A stretch of DNA of 64,000 nt from Oscillibacter sp. PC13 (GTDB taxonomy: Bacteria; Bacillota; Clostridia; Oscillospirales; Oscillospiraceae), in the NCBI RefSeq assembly GCF_900115635.1, contig NZ_FOXE01000005.1, positions 101,310 through 165,309 on the forward strand, given 5' to 3'. The translations under genes were made by a program, and so were the position numbers. How positions within the stretch are numbered: the first letter of the stretch is position 1; each line of letters opens with the position of its first letter. The notes beneath the pieces were generated by a model. That model had not been told where the DNA came from. It saw nothing but the letters and a program-made list of their open reading frames with translations, and ran no database searches. Positions 15,817 through 24,651 of the stretch are shown in pieces.

Positions 15817-17034
15817 CTATCCAATTAAATGGATGGTGCTTACAAAGATGCCGGCTGCAATTGCGGATGTAAACACACCGGATATATTGGCTCCCATAGC
15901 CACAGGGAGGATCATGGCAAAGGGATTTTCATCCATGGCAGCATGCTGCGCCAATTTGGCCGTGGTGGGTACGCAGGAAACCCCTGCGATCCCGATGACC
16001 GGATTGAAGTCCAGCCCCCGATGCTTGTGCCACCAATACATCACCCATCCGCCAAGAAGCCCGCCGATTGCGGAAACAGCCAGGGCCATAATACCCAAGA
16101 TGAGGATTGTGAGGACGGTTGGGTTTAAAATGGTAGAGGCTTCACATAAAACACCGAGGACAACGCCCAGAAAGAATGTGGCAAAATAGGACAATCCTTC
16201 CTCAAGGAGCTCCGTATATTTTCCAATCTCAGCTTCTTTGACAGCCATGCCGATAAAGAAGGAAAAAATCAAGGGAGATGCTACCGGCAGCAACAGGCAA
16301 AGAATGAAACAGGAAACCACAATAAATACAAATTTTGAACGCTGCGATACCTGTGGAACATCCACGTACATATCAATCCCGCGGTACTTTTTGGGAATGA
16401 ACAGCTTAATTAGAAATGGATATCCACCATATGTCAGGCTCAGGTACAAATAGGCAATAATCGAGATCGGAACAAACAGCTCAGGTGCCAGCATCAATGA
16501 GGTGAACAGCACCATGGGGCCGTCAGCGCCTCCGATACTGGCAACCGCTGCAGCCGAACCTGGCGGCAGGCCAAATGCCATTACACCTGCTACCAATGTG
16601 ACAAATGTTCCAAGCTCGGCAAAAATTGCAATGATCATGGAACTCCAAGGTTTTGCCAAAAGGTAGCTAATCTCACTCCGTGCTCCGATCCCCATAAATA
16701 CCAGGCAGGCGATCAGCCCATTGGAAAAGGTGAGGTTGTAAATGGGCTGGAGGAAGTTCACTTGCATAATATTGACAATTTCTACAGCATCGGAAGCAAG
16801 TGGATCAACAAACATATTTCCAATGGCCCCGGAATTCAAAAACATAATTCCTGCATTCACTGCCATCATCGAAATACCCATGGGGACCATAATCAGCGGC
16901 TCCAGTGTGCGCTTGAATCCGAAATAGGCCAAAAAGAACCCCAATATGATCAGAGCAACTCTGGCAACGGATACCAAAGGATCCATTTCAAAAAATGTGC
17001 CGATCCCTGGAAATAGCTGAAGCAGGATCTCCAA
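15817..17034 (-). CDS. gcdB: Na+-translocating decarboxylase subunit beta (GcdB)
   Basis: 405 residues from TTG 17034, which follows AAGGAGGCGGAATGA. About eleven membrane segments. ASIGGADGPMVLF contains the Asp essential in OadB/MmdB/GcdB, and NPVIGIAGVSCVPTTAK and LPVAMGANISGVFTSA are also family motifs. It decarboxylates the carboxybiotin of GcdC and exports Na+. The start lies one base from the stop of the delta subunit gene, so the two are coupled. Confidence 0.93.
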   Translation of the reverse strand: MEILLQLFPGIGTFFEMDPLVSVARVALIILGFFLAYFGFKRTLEPLIMVPMGISMMAVNAGIMFLNSGAIGNMFVDPLASDAVEIVNIMQVNFLQPIYNLTFSNGLIACLVFMGIGARSEISYLLAKPWSSMIIAIFAELGTFVTLVAGVMAFGLPPGSAAAVASIGGADGPMVLFTSLMLAPELFVPISIIAYLYLSLTYGGYPFLIKLFIPKKYRGIDMYVDVPQVSQRSKFVFIVVSCFILCLLLPVASPLIFSFFIGMAVKEAEIGKYTELLEEGLSYFATFFLGVVLGVLCEASTILNPTVLTILILGIMALAVSAIGGLLGGWVMYWWHKHRGLDFNPVIGIAGVSCVPTTAKLAQHAAMDENPFAMILPVAMGANISGVFTSAIAAGIFVSTIHLIG

Positions 17035-17154
17035 TCATTCCGCCTCCTTTTCTGAAGAAAGGACATGGTTAATCAACACGATGATGCCAACAATACCTAA
17101 AGAGATGATGCCTGTGAAAAAGTATGCCATAATTGCATAGACAACAACATTCAT
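17035..17154 (-). CDS. Very short delta (OadG-like) subunit of glutaconyl-CoA decarboxylase
   Basis: 39 residues from ATG 17154, with GAGGAATGAG upstream overlapping the gcdA stop. It is one membrane helix (AYFFTGIISLGIVGIIVLIN) followed by a short charged tail. In related pumps the gamma/delta subunit is a small membrane anchor that assembles the complex; the Acidaminococcus form is much longer and has a soluble C-terminal region. Position between gcdA and gcdB and tight coupling make it real despite its size. Confidence 0.8.
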   Translation of the reverse strand: MNVVVYAIMAYFFTGIISLGIVGIIVLINHVLSSEKEAE

Positions 17155-17158
17155 AAGC

Positions 17159-18928
17159 TCATTCCTCAGCGGAAGCAGATGCCTGCCGGTTGTAATCAGC
17201 AATGATTCTTGGCAGAACCATCTGATGATGCGGGCAAATTCCTTTTGGATTTTGATAGGCTGCGGCAGTAAAGGCTCGCAAATAATCCCGCAACTTATCC
17301 AGACTGACAAGCTCGTCTACCAGACCAGCCTTGGCACAGTACTCTGCCCGGGACTTATTTGCATAATCAGTGATAAGCTGATTCATCTTGTCAATGGTGG
17401 GCTGCAGATCCTTGCCCGCTGCATCATCTTTGACAAGTCGCCGCGCATACATAGCAGCCGCAGCGGTCTCTCCATGCATGACATAGATTTCCGTAGCAGC
17501 CGTGCCCAAGGAGAAGGCGTTGGTGTCATTCCCCTGCGGCCCCCCAAGGACATAGTGCGCTGCGGCAGTTCCCTTTCGCATGGTAATCTCCAGCATGGGC
17601 AAATCGGAGTTCTGAATGGAATAGATGAGGCTCTGACCAAGCCCGAGCAGTTCTGCGCGCTCGGCTTCGTTACCAACATCAATGCCTGTCGTGTCCTGCA
17701 GCCAAACCATGGGAAGGTGATCTCTCGTGCACAGCGTGACAAATTCGCTCATCTTAATAAGGCCCTGCCGATACAGTTTGCCGCCGACACCCAGCGCATC
17801 CTCCCGATACTCCGGATAATCCAGGAAGAACCCCTGCACATTGGCTACGACACCAACCAACATGCCGTCAAACTTTGCAAGGCCAGTTACAATTTCGGGA
17901 CCGTATCCTTTTTTGTACTCCATGAACTGGGAACCGTCAGTCAACCGTGCGATGACATCATAGATGTCATAGGGGCGCTTATGGTTTGCAGGGAACAGGG
18001 AATAAAGATCTTCCGCCGGAAAGGCGGGAGCTGAGGGTGTATCTACACGGAAAAATTCAGGATTGAACGCAGGCGTGTAGCCGATATACTTGCGGATTGC
18101 GGCCAAGACCTCCTCTTCTGTTCCATAAACCTCCCGCATGAAGCCAGTTTCATCGTGGTGAATGGCTGCTGTTCCGGGCACATCCTGCCGAAGCTCCTTC
18201 TGCGCTTCGATCAACGCCTGTGCGGACTCCAAATCCACATGCCCCTTGGGAGACATGCCGCCGACAATGCCAGCGCCGCCAACGGCCATATTGGCTTTCT
18301 CGTGGGCGATGAGGATCGTTGGACTGATGGAATGATATCCGCCGCCAGCAGGGTTTGTGCCATAAATTCCGACAATCACCGGAACCCCCAGTTGATTCAG
18401 CTGAGCATTGCGGTAGAAGGGGGTACCGCCGCCTCTGCGGTCAGGATAAACTTTTTCCTGCTCATCCATCTTGACACCAGAGCAATTCAGCAAATATACC
18501 AAAGGAATTCTGAGCCGCTTTGCGGTGTCAGACGCACGAAGCAGGTTTTCTGCCTGGCCAGGAACCCATGCCCCGGCCATTTTTTTGTTGTCGGACGCAA
18601 CGATTACGACCCATTTGCCGCTGACCTTAGCCAGGCCCTTGACGATGTTGGTAGATCCATTGGCGTTATTTTGCGGATTAAACAAGCTGTTGAGCGGAAG
18701 CCAAGTGCCTTCATCGATGAGTTCATGGATACGTTGCATGGCACATAACTGTCCCGCGCTGTTGAGATCAGCAGTCGCTTTGCCGTTTTCGAGAATTTCC
18801 TGAATCCTTTCAGCAACAGCCTGCTCGGCATTCTTTAAAATTTGCGTATTTTCCGGATCAACTGCGAAAAGGGACTCTCCGATTGCTTCCATATTTTGAA
18901 AGTAACGGGGCATGGAGTATTCGTTCAT
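17159..18928 (-). CDS. gcdA: Glutaconyl-CoA decarboxylase subunit alpha (carboxyltransferase)
   Basis: 589 residues, the usual length. It begins MNEYSMPRYFQNM, close to Acidaminococcus GcdA, and keeps VYPDRRGGGTPFYRNAQLN, NPAGGGYHSISPT, VGGAGIVGGM, YGPEIVTGLAKFDG, WLQDTTGIDVGNEAE and YVLGGPQGNDTNAFS, the acyl-CoA carboxyltransferase signatures. It transfers the carboxyl group of (E)-glutaconyl-CoA to biotin, leaving crotonyl-CoA. GAGAGG precedes ATG 18928. Confidence 0.96.
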   Translation of the reverse strand: MNEYSMPRYFQNMEAIGESLFAVDPENTQILKNAEQAVAERIQEILENGKATADLNSAGQLCAMQRIHELIDEGTWLPLNSLFNPQNNANGSTNIVKGLAKVSGKWVVIVASDNKKMAGAWVPGQAENLLRASDTAKRLRIPLVYLLNCSGVKMDEQEKVYPDRRGGGTPFYRNAQLNQLGVPVIVGIYGTNPAGGGYHSISPTILIAHEKANMAVGGAGIVGGMSPKGHVDLESAQALIEAQKELRQDVPGTAAIHHDETGFMREVYGTEEEVLAAIRKYIGYTPAFNPEFFRVDTPSAPAFPAEDLYSLFPANHKRPYDIYDVIARLTDGSQFMEYKKGYGPEIVTGLAKFDGMLVGVVANVQGFFLDYPEYREDALGVGGKLYRQGLIKMSEFVTLCTRDHLPMVWLQDTTGIDVGNEAERAELLGLGQSLIYSIQNSDLPMLEITMRKGTAAAHYVLGGPQGNDTNAFSLGTAATEIYVMHGETAAAAMYARRLVKDDAAGKDLQPTIDKMNQLITDYANKSRAEYCAKAGLVDELVSLDKLRDYLRAFTAAAYQNPKGICPHHQMVLPRIIADYNRQASASAEE

Positions 18929-18985
18929 CAGATAATCCTCTCTTTCTTAACGGTTTTTAGAAAATGATTCCGCGGTCTGGATGAC

Positions 18986-19759
18986 TCATTCTTTTCCAAT
19001 ATAAAGTCGACTGGGATCAATTTGATTTCGAAGAATCTCGAGGCATTCCGGCTCCGGAGGAATTGACTCCACAGCGCGTGAGACATCGATCTCAAACCCG
19101 GTGTTGTCTTGAATGTCCTGTACAGTGACGCCTGGAAAATATTCGGCGACATACATACGCTTTGTCTCGTCATCAAACCGCATCAGCCCCAAATTTGTAA
19201 TGACGACCTGGGGGCCGCGATCAGGTGGAAGTCCTTTTTCCCGACGCCCGTCCGGCCCATTTATCCAGCCGGGGCTGGTTAAGTAATCCACCTTTTCTAC
19301 AAACCGGCGCTTTTGATGCTGCATCATTAAAACTGTATTGACATAGGTGGCGATACCGTTTGCACCACCGCTTCCGGAAAAACGCGCGGACGGATGGTGA
19401 TAGTCTCCGATGGATGTAGAATTCAGATTTCCATAGGGATCAATCTGCGCACCGCCTAAAAAGCCGAGATCCATTACGCTTTTCCGCAGGTTATTGTTCT
19501 GCATCCCAAAGTACCGGAAGGTTTCACCCAGTGTAGAAGCACCATGGGAGAACCGCAGATCTGCAACACTGGTCGGGGCTTCTACCGGGCATCCGTCCAC
19601 CATACCGCTCTCCACGAGCAGACAGCAATTCGGCGCATAAGTACGCTTTGCGAGAGAGGCGCCCACCAGAGGCAGTCCGGTACCTACGATTACACGCTGG
19701 CCGTCCTTGATTTGACGCGCAATCATGATGACCTGCATTTCCTTGTTGGTATAGTTCAT
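18986..19759 (-). CDS. gctB: Glutaconate CoA-transferase subunit B
   Basis: 257 residues from ATG 19759, with AAAGGAGG upstream. LLVESGMVDG holds the catalytic Glu (residue 50; Glu54 in the Acidaminococcus enzyme) that forms the CoA thioester intermediate. FGMQNNNLRKSVMDLGFLGGAQ and NSTSIGDYHHP are also family motifs. With GctA it transfers CoA from acetyl-CoA to glutaconate or related C5 dicarboxylates. Confidence 0.93.
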   Translation of the reverse strand: MNYTNKEMQVIMIARQIKDGQRVIVGTGLPLVGASLAKRTYAPNCCLLVESGMVDGCPVEAPTSVADLRFSHGASTLGETFRYFGMQNNNLRKSVMDLGFLGGAQIDPYGNLNSTSIGDYHHPSARFSGSGGANGIATYVNTVLMMQHQKRRFVEKVDYLTSPGWINGPDGRREKGLPPDRGPQVVITNLGLMRFDDETKRMYVAEYFPGVTVQDIQDNTGFEIDVSRAVESIPPEPECLEILRNQIDPSRLYIGKE

Positions 19760-19773
19760 ATCCCTGCCTCCTT

Positions 19774-20727
19774 TCAGCGCTCGTGCGAAACAGCGAAATT
19801 CATACCACGGCATACACGCAGATCCATCAGGCGTTTAACACCAAGCTTGTCCAGATAGGCAAAATGATCTGCCGGAGCATAAACCCACTCATCCAGGAAA
19901 GCGGCATACAGGCTATCCTCTTTGCTGACCTTGTCATAATACTTCAAATAATCACGGTCATAGTCATAATAATTATAGACTTGTGAAGGGTGCGCACCAT
20001 AAGGAGCAAGAACAATTGCATCCGGGATAATACAGGAGATCTGGTTTGCACCGGGCTCCCGGCGAATTTCCTCATCAGTTACAATCTCTTCGCAGCTGAC
20101 AATGACATGCCTGGCCCCCAAAGCCATATCCAAATCATTGAAAATAGCGCCTTCAATCCGGCAGGTTCCGTCTGGAGATGCCTTCTGAACATGAATCAGC
20201 GCTACATCAATGTCTGGAACAGGAATGTAGCACAGCTGCTCCCCGGGATGAAATGGATTTTCAAGAACCCTGCATTTTTGAGGAGGGAGCTTTGGATGCT
20301 GCGCACGGACCTCTTCACTGATGCCAACCTGTTCCACTAGGTCAGAGCCGAGCATGTGCTTAACGGCAATAAACGGAAATCCCAAGGCAGCCGCATGATA
20401 CAAGGCCGCATGAATATCCAGGGAGTAGTCCTCAAAGAGGATCTGCCCTTCTTCCACATACTTCCGATAGCGTCTGGAAACATTTGTATATCCGGAGTTT
20501 GCGCAATAGGAGTTGATATAGGCTGCGCAGCAGTTTGCGCCAATCAGCATATCGGCATCACCACCGGAAGCAGCCCCGTGCAGATATAAATTTCTCTTTT
20601 TCTGGCGGATGATTTCACGCACCAGCGCATAAGGCTTCCGATTCGTTGTGCAACCGCCGATAGAGATGCTGTCGCCATCGTGAACAAAGGATGATACAGC
20701 TTCTTCGGGAGACATAATTTTACTCAT
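19774..20727 (-). CDS. gctA: Glutaconate CoA-transferase subunit A
   Basis: 317 residues from ATG 20727, 10 bases after a GGGGG ribosome site; a TTG at 20736 is the alternative. GDSISIGGCTTNRKPYALVREI is the start of the family I CoA-transferase alpha chain; LHGAASGGDADMLIGA, DIDVALIHVQKASPDGTCR and IVLAPYGAHPSQVYNYYD follow. Forms the heterotetramer with GctB, encoded 14 bases downstream. Confidence 0.94.
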   Translation of the reverse strand: MSKIMSPEEAVSSFVHDGDSISIGGCTTNRKPYALVREIIRQKKRNLYLHGAASGGDADMLIGANCCAAYINSYCANSGYTNVSRRYRKYVEEGQILFEDYSLDIHAALYHAAALGFPFIAVKHMLGSDLVEQVGISEEVRAQHPKLPPQKCRVLENPFHPGEQLCYIPVPDIDVALIHVQKASPDGTCRIEGAIFNDLDMALGARHVIVSCEEIVTDEEIRREPGANQISCIIPDAIVLAPYGAHPSQVYNYYDYDRDYLKYYDKVSKEDSLYAAFLDEWVYAPADHFAYLDKLGVKRLMDLRVCRGMNFAVSHER

Positions 20728-20751
20728 GGCAGGCAATTCCCCCTTTTCCTG

Positions 20752-21525
20752 TCAACAGCCGCGGAAATGGGGTTCGCGTTTTTCAAGAAAAGAGGAAGTC
20801 GCTTCCGTCTTATCCTCGGTTGCCCACAACTTTCCGATGCACTCAGCCTCAAAATCAATTTTATCCAAGCTGTTTTTTTCTGCTTCGATCATGCACTGCT
20901 TTGCATACTGAATGGCCAAAGGGGACTTAGAGGCAATTTCCTGCGCCAGCTGCCGTGCCCGGGGCATGAGCTCCTCACGCGGAAGAATTTCATCTATAAA
21001 GCCAATCCGCATGGCCTCCTCCGCAGTAATTCTCTCACCGGTATAGACCATCTTTCTGGCAGCTCCATTAAAGCAGCGGGCAGTGAAGTGCTGCGTTAAA
21101 CCCAGAATACCCATATTGATCTCGCCAAGATTAAACTTTGCCTCCGGCACGGAGATGCGAATGTCGGCGCATATGGCCAACCCCACCCCGCCGCCAAAAG
21201 CAGAGCCGTTGAGCGCACAGATGACGGGCTTTGGGAAATTGTACAGGTAAGACCGTACACCGTTGTTACGCTCCGTATAAAGGGGGCCGCTTTCACCATC
21301 CAAAGCGATAAACTCCTTTACGTCGGAACCACCTACAAAGAGCTTCTCTCCTTCCGCCGTCAGGATAACCACACGGATATCCTTCATCTTGCTGATTTTA
21401 TACAGAACCTCGTACAACTCTCCATAGTCATCAGAACCCATGGCATTGACGGGAGGCTTGCTGATGGTAATGGTTGCAAGGCCGATCTCATTTTCCAGGT
21501 CGACTGTAATTGTATCGAATTTCAT
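20752..21525 (-). CDS. Crotonase-family protein (enoyl-CoA hydratase/isomerase fold)
   Basis: 257 residues from ATG 21525 behind AAAGGAGA. NGSAFGGGVGLAICADIRI forms the oxyanion region and FNLGEINMGILG supplies the Glu equivalent to Glu144 of rat crotonase. The second catalytic Glu (Glu164) is replaced: the matching stretch reads ARKMVYTG. A plain hydratase of crotonyl-CoA is therefore less certain; isomerase, or hydratase/dehydratase on a dicarboxylyl-CoA, is possible. Its place between the transporter and gctA suggests that it acts on the same substrate chain. Confidence 0.85.
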   Translation of the reverse strand: MKFDTITVDLENEIGLATITISKPPVNAMGSDDYGELYEVLYKISKMKDIRVVILTAEGEKLFVGGSDVKEFIALDGESGPLYTERNNGVRSYLYNFPKPVICALNGSAFGGGVGLAICADIRISVPEAKFNLGEINMGILGLTQHFTARCFNGAARKMVYTGERITAEEAMRIGFIDEILPREELMPRARQLAQEIASKSPLAIQYAKQCMIEAEKNSLDKIDFEAECIGKLWATEDKTEATSSFLEKREPHFRGC

Positions 21526-21538
21526 TGACTGTCTCCTT

Positions 21539-23434
21539 TCACACATTTGCTGTCCGTGCGCCCTTTTTCTTTTTCAATTGAAACAAAAGCACAACAGCAA
21601 ACAGAACGATTCCAACAATATCAGAGATGGATTCCGGATAAAGCATACAGAAGCCGCCGATTAACAGAAGCGAGCACTCAGCAAAAGAGGCCTTTTGGAG
21701 GAAGTACCGCTGTGATCCGGCAGAAATGGCAATTACACCGATTACGCTGGTCACTAAAGCCGAGATCAGCGCGACAGCCTGCACATCCTGAAGAATCAGC
21801 ACCGGCTGATAAACAAACATGAAAGGCAGGACAAAGAGAACCACGCTCATTTTGCAGGAGGTCACTGCAACATTCAAAGGCTTGGATTTGGAAATGCCTG
21901 CAGCGACATAAGAGGCCAGTGCAACAGGAGGCGTAATATTGGAGAGTACGCCGTAGTACATCACAAACAGATGAGCTGCAATAGCGGGAACACCCAGTTT
22001 GATGATGGCGGGTGCGGCCAGAACTGCCAGAATAATGTAGCACGCAGTAACCGGCAGGCCCATGCCGAGGATGATACAGGCGACTGCAGTATATACCAGC
22101 AGCAGGAACAGCGATCCACCAGCCAGATCCACCAACGCGCTGGAGAGCGTCAGCCCAAGGCCGGTCAGAGAGATCACACCGACAATAATCCCGGCGCAGG
22201 CACAGGCTGCCACGATGGAAACCGCCTGGCGGGAGCCATCAATTAAAATGTCCAGGAACATTTTCCAGAAGCCGCGGATGTCTTTTTCCTTCCCGATTTT
22301 TTGTACTGCGTACAAAACCACAATGGAGACAAAGCCCCAGAATGCCGCACGCTGTGCGGAGGTCTTTGCGATACAGATAAAATAGATCAGGATCAGCATG
22401 GGGATGATATACAGGTAACCGACCTTCATGACATCCTTAAATTTAGGCAGTTGTTCCTTTGGCATTCCAACCAAACCTTGACGTCCGGCAATAAAGTCGA
22501 CAGAGAAGAGAATTGCCATATAGTACAGCGTTGCTGGCAATGCAGCGGCAAGGATGATAGTAGAGTATGGCAAGCCCAGGTTTTCTGCCATAATAAAAGC
22601 TGCAGCACCCATCACAGGGGGCATAATGAGTCCACCACTGGCGGAAACGGCCTCGATAGCGCCTGCATCATCAGCACTATAGCCAGTCTGCTTCATCAGC
22701 GGAATGGCGATGGAGCCTACGCCTGCCACATTTGCCACGGCGCTTCCGGAGATCATTCCCATCAGACCGCTGCCGACAACGGCAACCTTTGCTGTGCCGC
22801 CACGATAACGGCCGCAAATGCTGTATGCCAGCTGCAGGAAGAACTCCCCGCCGCCGGTTTTCTCCAGTGCCGCACCAAAAAGAACGAACAAAAACACCGT
22901 TGTCGCACTGGCGCCGATAGTCGTGCCAAACACACCCTCCGTGGTGAGGAAAAGATGCGTCGAGAGCCATTCCAGATCAATCGCCCGGTGCTGCAAAAAC
23001 CCAGGTAGATTCCCCAGCATGGCATACACGATAAATATAACCGCGATAATCGGCATTGCCGCACCAAGAGATCGGCGGCAGGACTCTAACACAAGCAGGA
23101 CCGCCACACAACTGACAATGACATCCATTGTTGAGGGATTGCCGCCACGGTAAGCCAGCGCTTCCAGCTGTGTGATGAAATAGGTGCAGCAGAGAATGAT
23201 GCCGGTAGCGAACAAAAAATCCACAGCAAACATCAGCTTGCTTGACAAGAGGTCCGGCCTGCCATCTTTCTTTTTGAAAAACGGGTAAACCATAAACGCC
23301 ATACCGAGTCCAAGCGCCACGTGAATTGCGCGCAATGTCTGTGTGGCTATGGGCCATAAGCCGCCGTACAGTTGAACAACGGCTAAGATGAGCCCCAGTA
23401 CTGCGGCGATTTTGATGCGCCACTTTTGGGCCAT
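21539..23434 (-). CDS. TRAP transporter permease, fused small and large subunits (TAXI type)
   Basis: 631 residues from ATG 23434, AAAGGAG upstream. An N-terminal four-helix part (DctQ-like) is followed by a DctM-like part with about twelve helices, including SGSAVANVAGVGSIAIPLMK and AASGGLIMPPVMGAAAFIMAE-type motifs. Such fused permeases work with TAXI-type binding proteins, here encoded directly upstream, and drive uptake of dicarboxylates by ion symport. The operon points to glutaconate or a precursor as substrate. Confidence 0.92.
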   Translation of the reverse strand: MAQKWRIKIAAVLGLILAVVQLYGGLWPIATQTLRAIHVALGLGMAFMVYPFFKKKDGRPDLLSSKLMFAVDFLFATGIILCCTYFITQLEALAYRGGNPSTMDVIVSCVAVLLVLESCRRSLGAAMPIIAVIFIVYAMLGNLPGFLQHRAIDLEWLSTHLFLTTEGVFGTTIGASATTVFLFVLFGAALEKTGGGEFFLQLAYSICGRYRGGTAKVAVVGSGLMGMISGSAVANVAGVGSIAIPLMKQTGYSADDAGAIEAVSASGGLIMPPVMGAAAFIMAENLGLPYSTIILAAALPATLYYMAILFSVDFIAGRQGLVGMPKEQLPKFKDVMKVGYLYIIPMLILIYFICIAKTSAQRAAFWGFVSIVVLYAVQKIGKEKDIRGFWKMFLDILIDGSRQAVSIVAACACAGIIVGVISLTGLGLTLSSALVDLAGGSLFLLLVYTAVACIILGMGLPVTACYIILAVLAAPAIIKLGVPAIAAHLFVMYYGVLSNITPPVALASYVAAGISKSKPLNVAVTSCKMSVVLFVLPFMFVYQPVLILQDVQAVALISALVTSVIGVIAISAGSQRYFLQKASFAECSLLLIGGFCMLYPESISDIVGIVLFAVVLLFQLKKKKGARTANV

Positions 23435-23562
23435 ACAAGTGCTCCTTTCTGTGCAGGTGAGCTTAAACTGTATCCCCCCAGATTGCCATTTGACGTCTAT
23501 GTACTCACAAAAACATGCGCTGGCAAAACGAGGGGAATACAAGCTTTTGCTTCACTCAGATA

Positions 23563-24651
23563 TTAAGCCAGTGGGTCTTCAATGGTAATTCCATGGTCAG
23601 CAAACCATTTTACTGCTCCGGGATGCGGAGTGATCGTGCAGCCCTCTGCCAATCCGCCCTCCAGCGTATATTCGGAACCGGATGTGGAGATTTCCTCCAG
23701 CTCACCACTGTGTTGATAAATGGTTTCTAAAATCGCGTAAACCGCCTCATCAGACACATCTTCATTTACTGTATAGGCCGTGATAAAGCCGGATGTCAGA
23801 ACATCTTCTGTCTGCCCTTTATAGGTGCCCGCAGGAATTGTGACATATTTCATGGCAGCGGCCAGAGACGGATTGGTTTCGGCCATTTTCTCAATGGAAC
23901 CTTGTGGAATGGAGAGAATGCGTACATCCATGCTCTGAGAAAGGTTCAGAAGACCGGATACCAAGATACCGCCGGAGTAGACTGCCGCATCGGCAGTGCC
24001 GTCCTGCAGCGCCTCAGTCCCCTGATCCTGGTTCACGGAAACGATCTCGATATCGTCCAGTGTGACGCCGCCCAGCTGGATCAGGCCATTTCCAACAATG
24101 TGGCGGACACCGCTTCCCACCACGCCGATCGCAACGCGCTTGCCCTTCAGATCCGCAATGGAGTGAATATCGGAATCTGCAGGGACAGCAATCTGGCCAA
24201 TGGAATAGTGCCCACCGCACATCCAGCGGAGGTTTTCATACTTTTCACCTTCGAACAAATCACGCCCCATGACGGCATCATAATCTGCCGGAGGCTGGGT
24301 CATCCCAATGTCAAGTCGGCCGGCTCCGGCCAGACGCATGTTTTCAACAGTGCCGTTAGTTGAAGAGGCGGTCATATTGATATTGGTATATTTCGTTACC
24401 AGATTCGCAATACCGCTGCCAAGGACATACCAGGTTCCGCCGGCACCGGCGGTACCCATGACAAGGTTTGCAGACGGACTGTCAATTTTTTCAACAGCGG
24501 CAGAATCGCCAGAAGTGTCGCCAGAAGTGTCGCCAGAAGTGCTGCTACTTTCAGGGGGTTCAGTTGTTCCGCTGCTTCCGCAAGCAGCCAGGGCCAGCAA
24601 CATTGCCATAGATAAAAGCAGTGCAAAAGCTCTTTTCATCTTTTTCATCAT
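23563..24651 (-). CDS. TAXI-family TRAP solute-binding lipoprotein
   Basis: 362 residues from ATG 24651 behind AGGAGG. Lipoprotein signal with lipobox LAAC (Cys24), then a Ser/Gly/Thr/Asp linker made of a 12-bp tandem repeat, then the TAXI domain (LVMGTAGAGGTWYVLGSGIA). Catches the substrate outside the cell and hands it to the TRAP permease 128 bases downstream. First gene of the glutaconate operon. Confidence 0.92.
   Translation of the reverse strand: MMKKMKRAFALLLSMAMLLALAACGSSGTTEPPESSSTSGDTSGDTSGDSAAVEKIDSPSANLVMGTAGAGGTWYVLGSGIANLVTKYTNINMTASSTNGTVENMRLAGAGRLDIGMTQPPADYDAVMGRDLFEGEKYENLRWMCGGHYSIGQIAVPADSDIHSIADLKGKRVAIGVVGSGVRHIVGNGLIQLGGVTLDDIEIVSVNQDQGTEALQDGTADAAVYSGGILVSGLLNLSQSMDVRILSIPQGSIEKMAETNPSLAAAMKYVTIPAGTYKGQTEDVLTSGFITAYTVNEDVSDEAVYAILETIYQHSGELEEISTSGSEYTLEGGLAEGCTITPHPGAVKWFADHGITIEDPLA
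24507..24542 (-). repeat. 12-bp tandem repeat, three units, inside the lipoprotein linker
   Basis: CGCCAGAAGTGT occurs three times in a row (last unit with one change) and codes for repeats of Ser-Gly-Asp-Thr. Such in-frame repeats change linker length without harming the protein. Confidence 0.85.

Noticed and set aside
24507..24542. Three-unit repeat considered as a CRISPR fragment
   Set aside because: The units are 12 bp, directly adjacent and in frame within a lipoprotein linker.
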